Source: Phyllostachys edulis
Lineage: Eukaryota; Streptophyta; Magnoliopsida; Poales; Poaceae
DNA length: 64,000 nt
Reading direction: 5' to 3'
Assembly: GCA_036346405.1 (NCBI GenBank)
Contig: CM070551.1
Span: 60,158,488-60,222,487 of the forward strand
Under the pieces are notes generated by a model, which ran no database searches, was not told where the DNA came from, and saw only the letters and a program-made list of their open reading frames with translations. Made by a program: the position numbers and the translations under genes. Positions 1 through 12,800 of this stretch are shown in pieces (position 1 is the stretch's first letter; every line of letters begins with the position of its first letter).

Positions 1-811
1 AGCGACCGGGCAGGAGGGCGGCGTGTGAGGGAGAGCGTGGAGAGAAAGGGGATAAGAACGGGGAGGGGCGGTGTGAGGACCAAGGATGAATGTGTGTGGC
101 TGTCAGCGCTCTGTGAGGTAATAGAGCTACAGGAGTGATGTAGCTACAGCGTCCGTTGGAACGTCCCGTAGCGTTTCCCAAAGAAAATCCTACAAGTCTC
201 CGTACAATAATAAAAGAGAAGTCCTAGAGGACAAAAGCATGTTTCACTAGGATTGGGGTTCGATTACTGTGCCGGTCCATGTCAGGCCTGGTACCATCCA
301 TCGCCTAATCCTTCACGGCGGCGGTCTCTAGCTAGAGTGTGGGTTTTCTGGGGAAAGCGCAAGTGCAGCACCTCCATGGCTCCATGGCGGAGACTGCCGC
401 ATTTCTTGGCGTGGCGCAGGGCGAGGCGGAGGCCCATCTGCTCGGCGCAGCGCCGGGCATTGCCGCCGCCGCCATCACGACGCCCGGTGCTAATCCTGGT
501 TCCGAGGGTGATGAATCGCTGTGTTTCTAGCCGGGCGGCCGGCCGTGGCCATCGGCGGCCCGGGTGCCGCGGAGGGGGTTCTCTCGGCCGCCCTCGTCGC
601 GCATCTTTACGATGTCTGGTGGTATGGTACGTGTGCTAGCGTTGCACATTGGTCATGAGTGATCATGACGCGTGATCATGTATTTATATTCCATGGCTTT
701 CTCGGTGATGCTCTTTTGTTTTTTAGGTGCCTGCCATTTCGTTTCGTGTTTCTTTTGCTCTAGTTTTCCATGAGCGGTAGATGGAGTAATTGATCTTGCT
801 GATGGTTGCAG
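1..811. other. Sequence upstream of the first visible phototropin exon; GC-rich patch at 300-640
   Basis: This stretch ends at the splice acceptor of the first recognisable phototropin exon (AG at 810-811). No exon encoding the first half of LOV2, including the photoactive cysteine motif, is visible in it. Positions 300-640 are strongly GC-rich and hold overlapping short open frames, one starting at ATG 375 and reading MAETAAFLGVAQGEAE. I recognise none of them. A GTACGT donor-like site follows at 627. Joining it to the acceptor at 812 does not give a useful frame: one frame creates a stop and the others are out of phase. It could be intron with a captured exon, or a novel 5' junction of a truncated copy. 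Confidence 0.4.
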
Positions 812-3800
812 ATTTCTTCAAGGGCCCGAGACCGACCAGACCACGGTTAACAAGATCAGGCAAGCTATCAGGGAGCAGAAGGAGATCACCGTCCAGCTAA
901 TTAACTACACCAAGAGCGGTAAATTTGCATTTTCCGATTACTAATTTCTCTTGAAACACCATGATCATCGAGAAAATCACACTCTCATACTGCCCTGTTT
1001 AGGCAATCTATTGTTATGATGAACTAGGAGTTATGATGATTGTGTCTGCTTTTGCTTGTCATGAACCAGGGAAGAAGTTCTGGAACTTGTTCCACTTGCA
1101 ACCTATGCGGGACCAGAAGGTAGCTGAAATTTCATTGCAATGCTGAAAGTTTTTTGGAGCTTGTAATTTTTTATGAATGGTGTCAGCATGTTATGGTAGT
1201 GATTGTGCATTTGTGTGGTATTTCGGGTGTAGGGGCAGCTTCAATACTTCATTGGTGTGCAACTTGATGGAAGTGATCATGTCGAACCCCTGAGGAATCG
1301 TCTCTCGGAGAACACTGAATTACAAAGTGCCAAATTGGTAGGTCAGCTCACTTTAGTAATTTCCATTTCAATGATGTGAAAGTTCTGTTGGTTCATAATA
1401 TTTTAGTTTTCAAGAATAAAATGAAATGAAGAAGGTTGAGACTTAGTCAATCAGTTAGATACTATTTAGATGGTTAAAGGCCCATACCATCCTTTTTTTT
1501 TGGGTGAATTTAGTTTTAAGTTCAAATGCAACATTCATAAAATATTGCAGCAAACTATCTGTTTGCAAGCAGCGTGGGCATAGTGTTATTGCTGCACATT
1601 CAACATTCTCTAGTAATGCGACAATGGGTGTCCTGATCTTTCGGTGAGATAATAATTCGATTTGGGTGGAGACGACTCTCATGATTCGGCTACCAATCGC
1701 ACACGACCAATATGCCCGGCAATCGCTAAACCAACTCCAAATTCGTTATCGACCTTGCTAGAAGCACGATCGACCTGACCACGAAAGTCTATTCTTGCAT
1801 GTAATCAAAAAATACGCAAGAACAAGATAATAAACAATCTGAAATTGCAAATAGAATTGAAATATTTGATAAAGTTGGGATTCTGTAGCGGTATTATGGT
1901 TGGTCTAATCAACACAAGCCAATACACGTAGTTACAATGAAGCTAACTTTTAACTAAACAAAATCCAAGGAAAACTAGAGGGGTGCGGCCTCCTTAAATA
2001 GGGGATGGAGAGCCACACATAACTAAGAAAGAAGGGGGTGGTACTATCACGGTACTATTCACGTGAATAGTACGGGCCAAGAGAGGGGGCGCCTTCCCCT
2101 TGGGCCCAAGCATTACAAGGCCCAATTTGGTCTAAATAGGTGACGCAACACCTTTTATATGATTGTGGTGCGTACAGAAGGAATTTGGAGGTGAGGCTGG
2201 TTCCGTTGGAAAGAGGACAAGATAAGCTTTCCATCAAGTACTCGTGGACCTTAAACGGGCTCTGTATGTGAAAGTTATATACATTTGAAGTCAGTGCTGT
2301 CTCCGGAGGTCGAATTGGATTCTAGAACGTGTCCAGCTTGAACTCTTGCTTGGTACGTGGAGTAGCGGACGTATCCGGAGGGTTGATGTGCTCATCATCC
2401 TTCCCTTCTTGCATTTGAGTCGTCCTCGACTCAAGCTTATCGTCTAGCTCCAAGAAAAGCTTGAAAACTTGTAGCAACACATGCTCATCTTTCTGCAAAA
2501 TGTTAGTAACAGCAGATGGCAAAGAAATAGAGAACACTTTGCAAATTAAAGGTGAGTGTGCATGCATCAAATCAACAAAACTATATTTTCTCACAGTATT
2601 CAGTGTGCAACTCAATTTGCAAGTATAAGTGAAGTATATAGTAAAGTTATTCATCACACAAGAATTGTTGTTCAAAACAGTAAGCTTCAATTCATTTATA
2701 TGATCACAACTTATGCATATTCGATATACCAGAAATTAATTGTCTACACCATAATCTCCAATTAATTGAAAACAATAGGTGTAGGTGCTAGATAGAGAAT
2801 TTAGCGATGAAAGTTTAGAAACTTTCTTCATAGCACATTCCAAACTAACGGACTCATTAAGCATGATATAGCACAACACATCAGTAGTGAAGATTCTATC
2901 AAGTACTTATGTGATTAATTCGACATGTGCAAAATTATGTGAATTCAGATTAGTATATGGTTCGTTCAAATCAACACAAGGAATATCAAAAGATTGTATT
3001 ACAGCAGGTGTAAACTCACAAGGTGGCTCTATGCCTTGCTGTAGCACCAAATCAGTACCTTTGTCATTATCGTTCTTATCAGATACTGTAGGTACCTCAA
3101 ACTTTTTCTCTAACGATATAAGATGTGCCAGATCATCCTTCATCTCTTCAAGCGTCTCGGCGGTATCTGTAGATGGAATATGAGCCAAAATAATGTCAGT
3201 ATTTTCAGTTACCTTAGGTTGCTCCTCGCTTGTGGCCGTGGGTGGTGGAGATACAAAACGACGTCGCAATTTCTTCTTCGTCTCCTCCCATGTGTACATG
3301 TAGTGGTACTTGAGATTCGACCACCAATGTTGAACATCACCGATCAGCGCCGTTCTTGCCATCCTCATCTTCTCATAAGGATCAAGGTCCTGCCTTTCAA
3401 AGTAGCTATCCAACATAGTAACTCATAGGAAGGAGTCCATCGACGTACTCTTAGCGGTGAGTGGTAAGATGTATGTTGGTAGTGGTTTTCTTTTGAGTTC
3501 AAATCTGTCCGCGATGCCATCATAATTTACCAATTTCAACCAACCTGTCATTGTTAGTAGAAAAAAAAGAAACAAATCACAAGTATATGTTCTTATCAAC
3601 TACTAGGAGGTGGAGCTTATCAAGTCACACATACTCAAGCTCTTACCAAGCTCTTGCAAGTTCTTACCAATGCAAACAGGTGGTGCAACCGGTGGCTAGT
3701 TCGTGATAAACTTGACTCAAGTGATGAGTAGAGCGATTGCAAGGGCCGGTTCGACGTGATCTGCTCGGTTAGTAGAAAGTGGAACTTGGATCGGCTAAAT

Positions 3801-6800
3801 ATTAGGTAGCAAGGAGAACAATCAGTTAATTTCAGAAATTGCACATAATTGAATTATAGTTCGTATCTAGCACTTAGCCTATGTTGCTGATCAACCAAGG
3901 ATGGATGAAGGCTAAAACAAGTGTATAACAATGTATAGGAGTGGTAGACACAAGATAATTCAATAGAATGCAATTTGGAGTGAATAACACAAGTCTTGAC
4001 CCAACACTGAAAGCTGTAGTTTTCTGTCCACTGGACAGTATGTCGGTATTTTGGTCGTAACTTTTTGTCAGATGCTTCTTTTTCAATGATTCTTTTTTTC
4101 TCTGTTTCCTGACGGCTTTTTCTACAATTTTTCTTTTGGGGCCACTTTCTGAATACCGACTGAAAAAATCGCACAAAAATCACAAGTGCAGATAGTTTCA
4201 GATTCAAACAGAAAACTGGGTCAACTTTCACCGCATATAAAATTTTACTGCCTTGCTGGATTGAGGTGAAATTTTACAGGCCGATGGATAATAAAATTCT
4301 TGATCTAATGGCGGTAGTTTCACTCAAAAAGGATTAGGGAATCAAAAGATACGGCGATTTTCGTGGCGGCGGCAGAAAAGGGAGTCTCCTGGCCGAAATT
4401 GGAAATTAGGGTTTGGGGTGTTCCATATGGATTTTGACGTGGGAATTTTCTTTTGAAGCTTATTTTTGGGTTTAGGACGTGATGGATGGGCTAGAGTTCA
4501 AAGATTTTTTTTTCTTTGAGACTTCTATATGAACAAAGATATGACCAGCAGCTAGACAAAGCTAAAACGGACACAAATTTAATTTAGCAAACCAAAACTA
4601 ACAGATTGAAAGGCACAACGGGGTTTGGACAACGGAGATTAATTCTTTTTGTAGGACAAATTTTCTGGATTGTAGGTATTAAAAACCAAAACAAAACTAG
4701 GGATACAAGAATTCCTACCAGTCAACTTTAGCTCTGATACCACCTGATGCGACAATAGGTGTCCCGATCTTTCGGTGAGATAGATAATTCGATTTGGGTG
4801 TAGACGACTATCAGGATTTGGCTACCAATCGCACACGACCAATATGCTCGGCAATCGCTGAACTAACTCCGAGTTCGTTATCAGTCTTGCTAGAAGCACG
4901 ATCGACTTGACCATGAAGGTCTATTCCTGTATGCAATCGAAGAACACGCGAGAACAAGATAATAAGCAATCTAAAATTGCAAATAGGATTGAACTATTTG
5001 ATAAAGTTGGGATTCTGTAGCGGTATTATGGTTGATCTAATCGACACAAGCCAATACACGAAGTTGCAATGAAGCTAACTTTTAGCTAAACAAAATCCAA
5101 GGAAAACGAGAGAGGTGCAGCCTCCTTAAATAGGGGAGGGGGAGCCACACATAACTAAGAAAGAAGGGGTGGTACTATTCACAGTAGTGTTCACATGAAC
5201 AGTACGTCTGTGAATAGTACAGGCCAAAAGAGGAGGTGTCTTCCCCTTGGGCCCAAGCATTACAAGGCCCAATTGCCCAAATAGGTGACGCACACTTTTT
5301 ATATGATTGCGGTGCGTATAGAAGGAATTTTAAGGTGAGGCTGGATCCGTTGGAAAGAAGATAAGATAAGCTTTCTATCAAATACTCGTGGACCTCAAAC
5401 GGACTCCGTATGTGAAAGTTATATACATTTGAAGTCGGTGTCGTCTCCGGAGGCCGAATTGGATTCTACAACGTGTCCAGCTTGAAATCTTGCTTGGTAC
5501 GTGGAGTAGTGGTCGTATCCAGAGGGTTGATGTGCTCATCATCTAGAGTCTAGAAGAAGTTCCCAAATAGGCATTTATGCTTGGAAACATCATAGTAGAA
5601 TATGGAACTATTTACAACCTGACAGACATGTTATGTTGCTTTGAAATTTGAAGTGTGCTAATTATTTCTAGTATGAAATCCAAACAGGTCAAAGCTACAG
5701 CAGAGAATGTGGATGAAGCAGTCAGGGAGCTTCCTGATGCCAACTCGGTAAGGTACATCTAATTTTTGTTGTTTCAATGTTTTCTAAAGCATCTTAACTA
5801 AAGGTTGCTTTGGCAGGTTTTGTTTTTGAATGACAATTCTTTAGAAATTAATAACCGCGCAAATGTATCAGTTAAAGTAGGTTGCCACATGGAATTGTTG
5901 GTTGGTGTTCCTAGAAGAGATAATCTTTCAGGCCAAATATACCAAACTTAACATCAAAGAAAAGGCACCGGTTAACTCTTGCTAAAGTTTGTCAGAAATG
6001 GGGAAAATGTCCAGCCAAGTTTCATTGTCCAGATGAAGAAAGGATAAAGAAAAAGAATTTGTATTTGTTGAGTGTGTTTTAAATGTAAAATAATGCAAAT
6101 GCCCCACACTAGATCATAATGTGATGGATGTAATCCTGGACAATCCATTAATTTATATCATCATAAATATTTATGAAGGATTGAAGTTTTTTCTGGCCTC
6201 TTTGTTTGGAAAATCTTTTTTAATGATGGTGGTGGAATATTTAAGGATATGCCAACAGGAGCACAATATTCACTGGCTCCTAGTAGGGATCTTAGAAATA
6301 TTTGATAAATGACTATTGTGGAAATCAATTTAATGGCTAAATAAATTTAGATCCTCATAAGTGAATAATAGAAAAATGAGAAGGGGCAACACGAGACAAA
6401 AGGAGGAATATCTTCAAATTATATGAACACATGCTGGCATGAACACTGAACTGATTAGATGGGTTGCTCCTCGCTGTGTAAAACAGAATGCGAATTTTTT
6501 TTATAAATAATCTAGTTTTTATTCGCAAATACAGTAATAATACTACTTTTTTTTACAGAAATAATCATATGTCGCTCAACCGTTGAACGAATAGCCCAAG
6601 TTGCTCAACGGTTGAGCGACTTGACACTTGTCGTCCAACGGTGTACATGCATGCACTGCTAGCTGAGCGACCTGTACGCTACGATCAACCGTTAAGCGAC
6701 AAGTATCCAAGCCGCTCAACCGTTGAGCCACTTGGGCCAAGTCGCTCAACCGTTGAGCTACTTTGACACTTGTCGCTCAACCTTTGAGTGACTTGGACTA

Positions 6801-9800
6801 GTCGTCCAACGGTTGAGCGACAGATGTTATTTCTGTAAAATAAAAAAAAGTAGTATTATTACTGTATTTCAGAATAAAAACTAGATTATTTTTTAAAAAC
6901 AAATTCTTAGATTGTTTGCAGCACATTATGAACAAACAATGGATTTGAATTTGGAAAGAGAAACCAAAATGGGGATAATGTTACCTGATATGAATGTTAT
7001 ATAGAAGTTATTTGTTTAGCCAGTTCTTTGTCATTTGGTGGAACATCACACAATCTGTTGTTGTCTCAGAGACCAGAAAACCTGTGGGCAATTCACTCGC
7101 TACCTGTTTCCCCAAAACCTCACAAACGGAACAACTCTTCTTGGAATGCTATAGAAAAGGTACGCTATATCTGTTGTTTGACCAGAGACATTCTGTATGA
7201 TGATTGCAGTAGCGATAGCCAATAGCAATGAGTCAAATTGTTGCAACTTACATAATACTCATTTTTGGTGTGGGACCAATAGGGTCTTCTGTTATCTTGT
7301 TTGACTCGACTTCCTGGCAAGCATGCTTTGAAAGTTGTTAGACAGAAAAAAGGGAAAAGGTGGATGGTAGTGTTAGTCGCTGGACTCTTGCTCTTGGTGA
7401 TAGCAAGATCCTTACTCTCATCGAGAGGATAACACTTGGAGATGGGGCAATTTTCTTTGTTTATTTCTCACACAATGCTATGCCAACTTTGAGGGTTGGG
7501 GATACAAATTTATAGGCACCAACCCGACATATGCTAAGATGCTAGTCTAAGATGCCGTCCTAAAGCGTCAAGATCTTGTCCTAAAGCGATCAAGATCTTG
7601 TCCTAAAGATCTTTGTCCTAAAGCAGTCAAGATCTTTGTCCTAAAGCGGTCAAGATCTTTGTCTAAAGATCTTGTCCTTGGAGGACAAACAAATAACACA
7701 AGACTTATCCATCATTCTCCCCTAAGTCTTGTGCGTCGTCTTGTGGGAGAGTTGAACCATCCCGATCTGGAGCGAGCTCGAGGAATTTGACCCTCCCAAG
7801 AGGCTTGGTGAGCGGTCATAAGTCGATCCGTGGTGTTGATGTAGCTCGCCTTGATCTTGCCTTCATCCAACAACCTCGGATGAAGTGGTATTTCACCCGG
7901 ATGTGCTTGCTCCGTTCATGGAAAACGGGTTCTTTGCGAGCAGGCGGACTTCTTGCCCACCTGGCGCCACCGCCAGTGTCTCTGCCGAGAGATCACCAAG
8001 ATCGAGCGAGCGAGGCGCTGAGTCAGCGGTGGAGGCCGCTATGTACTTCGGCCTCACACCGACAGGCACCACCACCGCTTTCTCGACCGCCAGCCGACTA
8101 ACGAGGCACTTGCCGAGAAGAAGAGAATCCGCTTGTGCTCTTCTTTGGTGTCGATGTCGCTGCGTGGTCATTGTCGTATGCCGGATGAAGTCTTGTGGCA
8201 CGACACCTCGGGTAGTGCAAGCCGTGGTCGGAGGTGCCCGCAGCGTAGCGGAGGATCCTCTTCACGGCTTCTTGATGCTCGTCGTCGATCGCCGCATGAG
8301 CCGTGGACGAGCCGACGGCGAACGCCAAGTCCGGTCGGCGATGTGGACAAGGTAGCGAAATTTGCCCATAATCGCCGCCGTCTTGCGTTGCGTCCGCCTC
8401 TCCGCCGTCTTTGTCGCGGCTCGACTTGACCTCTCCTCCATAGGAGTGTGGGCTTTGGTTGCGTCGGCGAGCCCGCCCGACTCAACGATGCGCTTGGCGT
8501 GGGCGGTCTGGCGAAGGAGATCTGGGAGCTGTCTGGTGGACCTCGATCCCGTGTAGAAGGAGAGAGCCCCAAGTCGCTCATCCGGAAGGCGGTCTTCATC
8601 TCGCCTTTGAATGCTTCGACCTCGGCCTCCTTGGGCGGTGATCCTGAAGTCGTCGGCGTAAGCGCCACCGCCAGGCGCGTTGCCGCCCTTGCCCGCCGTG
8701 AGACCGCTGACCTCGTGTGCGCTCTCTGCTGGAACCCCATTTGCATAAGGGTGGAGTCGACTTAGCGTTCGGGCTCGTGGTGCTGCCGCAAGCCGTGAGA
8801 GGCCTTGCGTGGCGGAGGACCTTGCCTCTCTTGCCGGGATGACGAATCCGGCGGTGACGGACGTGACCTCCTCCTTCAAGTCGCCGTTGAGGAAGGCGGA
8901 CTTGACGTCCATGTGATGGGCGTGCCAACCCTCTGGGTACGCAAGTGCGAGGAGAAGACGAACGGACTCCATGCGCGCGGACGGGTGCGAAGCGTCGTCG
9001 AAGTCGATCCTCTCGCGCATGAAGCCTCGTGCCTGGCGAGCCTTGTGCAGCGATGGCGCGGCTTCATCCGCTTCGGTTTGAACACCCACTTAAGGGTGAT
9101 CGCGTGGTGGCCGGCGGAAGATCCGCCAGCTCCCGTCCGGTTCCGCTTCGGCGGCGTCCATCTCTTGCTTCATCGCGACACGCCACGCCGCGTCTCCTCG
9201 CCTCGGCAAAGGCGGGGCTCGCCGTCGTCGCCGCGCCAAATCGCAGCTCGAAATCGTCTTCCGCGCCGATCGAGGGGCAGGCGGCTTCGCCGAGATATTA
9301 TCCATAATGCGGTAGCGCAGAGCTCGCCGTCGTGGTAAGCGTCGACGCGATCTCGTCGTGGGGACGGCGAATGCGAACTCCACCGTCTTGTTGCTTCGTC
9401 GTGGACCGGTTGTTGGGCCGATCCGGTGGTGTGGGCTGCCGGTCGGAGAGAGTGGTGGCCGGTGCGGGAGTGGCCGGTGGTGAAGAGTGGGGCGTGGCTG
9501 GTGCGAAGGTGGTGGAGCACTCGCCGGAGCCGGTGGCGGCGAGATATCGAGCTCGGTGAAGGCAGAAGCCGCTAGCTCCCGCTCTCTCGAAATGGGCGTA
9601 GTCGACAACGAAGTCCACAGAATCGAAGTCGATAAATGCCCACCGCCTTGTCCCATGTCCACCCTCGCCGAACACAACCTGGCGTCGCGAGATCTTGGAC
9701 GCTGTGTGTCGGGTCGAGGATGCGGTGGCCTTGAGCCCTCCGCGTGGCCGATGAACACTCCGGTGCTCTGTCGTCGAGCTTGCCGGCGGCCAAGCTCCTT

Positions 9801-12800
9801 GGCGAACGCGAGGGAGCCAAGACCCGCAAGTGAAAACCGCCGGCTTGCGCCCGTGCCAAACCTCGTCTGGCGTCCTGCCGTCGAGTGCCTTAATAGGCGG
9901 CGTTGAGGATGTAGACGGCTGTCACCACCGCCTCTCCCGAAGACAACGGCATCCCCTCTTGCAGGAGAGCCCGAGCCATCCCCACAACCGTCTGGTTCGC
10001 CCGCTCGGCACGCCGTTCTGCTGCGTGCAGACGGCGCGAGTAGTGGCGTGAATGCCCTCATCGGCCTGACGACGCCAGATTCACCCGCCGTGAATTCGCC
10101 GCCGTTGTCTGTCTGCGCACCTGCTGCACTCTGGCCAAGATCTGCCTCCGCGGCGACTGCGTCGCGCTTGATGGCGTCCGTAGCCTCTCACTTCTTTGCC
10201 GAGGACCATCACCCACATGTAGCGGGAGAGGTCGCCGACGAAAGCGGCGAAATGGCGTCGTCTCGGTGTGGCGGTGTCACCGCCCACACAAGTCCCGTCT
10301 GCGAGCTCGAGCCTCTCCTTGGCTCGGAAACTCGCCTGCGGGGAAAGAAGTCGCCTCTGCCGTCGCAGACGAGCGTCAGAAGCGCTCCACATGGTCAAGG
10401 GGCGGCGGGCCTCGCACCATCTCCGTGGCACCGAGCCGCCAGGCCTCGAAGTGAAAGGTGCCTAAAGCGCTCGTGCTGCTGCCACGCCTCGTCGTCCCGA
10501 CGCGGCGGCGAGACAGGGGTTGTGCCACTGCACGTGAAGGATGTAGAGTCTATTTGCGCCTCTGGTTACCTTGGCAAGAAAGGCGGCGGCGAAGATCCCA
10601 AATCCGCGGCACCCGTGCTCGATCTCGACATCGCGAGCCGTTCTCATCCGGTTGTCCCAAGTGATGATGGAGTTCTGCGGTCGGGGATGTAGTAGACGCG
10701 GTGGCGGCTGTGCTTTCGCCAGAACCTGGCGGTGAAGATGACGGAGCCGACGCCTTGATTTTCACGCCGGGCGTCCCAAACAGCGGAGCCTCGAGCGTTT
10801 GAGTCGAGCTCGAGAAGTACTCCGCCGCCGGTCATGTGGTGGGTGGCGCCGGTGTCGAGCACCACCCGTCGGTCTTGTCGTTGCGGGCTGCCGCCGAGGA
10901 GGGCATGTGCTTTTGGCTCGTCAAGGTGGAGAAGGCAGCTGCGGCGGTGCGGTGGAGGTAGTTCGATGCTCGCGATGAGCAATGAAACGAGCCGGCCGCT
11001 CCTCTCCTCACTTTAGCGACGTGGGCTGGCAGCGTCGTGGTGTCGACAATCCTTAGCCCAATGACCAAGCTTGCGCGATTGTGGCAAGAGTCGTCTCGTC
11101 TTAGGCTTTTGCTTGCCGCAGCGCCGCCTGGCGCCTCCACGGTCATCACCTCGTGGTCGCCGACAATCCTTGGCCCAATGACCGGGCTTGCGCAGATTGT
11201 AGCAAGAGTTGTCTCGTCTTGCTTTTGCTTGCCACGCTTGCGGCCGCTGTCGTGGAAGAAGGCTCCCTTCTTCCTGTCACCTTGGCCGGCACCCTTCGCT
11301 CCCGAGTGAGGAGCTTCCGCCAATGGTGACGGGTCGAGAGACGCGTGGCTCATCGTTATCCAATCGACCTTGAGGCGACCGCGCCTCCTCGATCGTCATC
11401 GTGGAGAGGTCAGCGAAGACTCGATCGGCGAGCCATCTGCTTGTACTTCTCGGGGCCTTGGCGGAAGAGCTTCTCCACGCCTCTCTCCTCGCCAGAGGTG
11501 TCGTCGCCGAATCGCACTAACCGCAGCGAGTGTTGAGGCGGAGAGCAAAGTCATCAACGTCCTCGCCGCTTGAAGGCGAGTTTCTCCCACTCCTTATAGT
11601 GCACGCAATGTAGACTTGCGGTAGCGGTCGCTGCTGCCGTCGTCTTTGCGGCGATGGCGTCCCAAGCCTCTTTGGCGATCCGCTTGTTGGTAGCGAGAGC
11701 GCATCTCGGGTGGGGCTGCGGCGATGAGAGCATCGGCGCCCGTCGATCTGGTCGTGGTCGGCGTCTCCGTCTTGGGCGCATCCCACATATGCCGCGCTGG
11801 AGCTTTACCCTCATCACCGCATGACCCGCTCGGCGTAGTTGGTCTTGGTGAGGGTAGGCCACCCACGCCGGGCGGCGTCCTGACGACGGACTGGTACTCG
11901 TGGTGACCACGATCAACCGGGAGAGAAGGCGCGTCGCTGTGAAGGCCGCGCTCTCCGTCGACCCGTATCGCCGCCGTGCGTCTCCTCCAGAGGCGCCCGC
12001 CGCGCGCGTCGCCGATCTGGTCGCAGCTGCGCTCGTAAACGTCTTGTGATTGCCTCATCGCCGCTTCATCTCCTTGTTGCCTCCCTCTCCGGTGACTCAA
12101 GGTCGCGTCGTGGCCATCATCGGCCGAGATGGAATCTTTATTCTTTGCCAGCGTAGAACCTCGACCTCAGCTGCTGCCAAGACGCTGCCTTCGATCTGCC
12201 GCCGCCCTTGCTTCCCTCCGCTGAATTTGCTTGCTCAGCTCAGCTGCTGCCCGACCTCGCCGCTTCTGCCGCCGCGGCCTGTCCGCCGCTTCGCTCGCGT
12301 TCTCCATGCAGCGAGTTAAACTTCTTACCGCCGCCCGTGCTCGAGGCGCAGCGAAGCGCTAAGACGTCTGCGGACATGGCGCGCCTCGAGAACTTCTGCG
12401 TGGAGAGAGCTGCTTGCTCTTGGTTAGAAACTGCTGCGAAATTTGAAGCGAGGTGGAGAAAGGGATTGAGCGAGAGATGCTCGGGTTGCGAGGATACTCT
12501 GACTCGATACCACTTGTTAGTCATTTGGACTCTTGCTCTTGGTGATAGCAAGATCCTTACTCTCATCGAGAGGATAACACTTGGAGATGGGGCAATTTTC
12601 TTTGTTTATTTCTCACACAATGCTATGCCAACTTTGAGGGTTGGGGATACAAATTATAGGCACCACCAAAGATATGCTAAGATGCTAGTCTAAGATGTCG
12701 TCTAAAGCGGTCAAGATCTTTGTCCTAAAGCGATCAAGATCTTTGTCCTAAAGATCTTGTCCTAAAGCGATCAAGATCTTTGTCCTAAAGCGATCCAAGA

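Larger units (their letters stand above)
1614..5541 (-). mobile_element. Non-autonomous gypsy-type LTR retrotransposon (gag only) in a phototropin intron
   Basis: A complete minus-strand LTR element, 3.9 kb long, lies between exons 3 and 4. The two LTRs are 784 and 797 bp and clearly homologous. The target duplication TCTAG is perfect (1609-1613 and 5542-5546). The minus-strand order is 5' LTR (right copy), tRNA-Met-type primer site, gag remnant, purine tract, 3' LTR (left copy). There is no protease, integrase or reverse transcriptase in the 2.3-kb interior, so it must have been mobilised in trans. It is antisense to the host gene. Confidence 0.92.

Noticed and set aside
375..811. A chimeric first exon (ATG 375 to donor 627) spliced to the phototropin exon at 812
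   Set aside because: Joining 626 to 812 gives a stop in the one phase that fits and is out of frame otherwise; no known protein is encoded.
8100..12100. Many long open frames on the + strand opposite the GC-rich copia element
   Set aside because: They are shadows of the GC-rich minus-strand polyprotein remnants, where copia motifs can be read.
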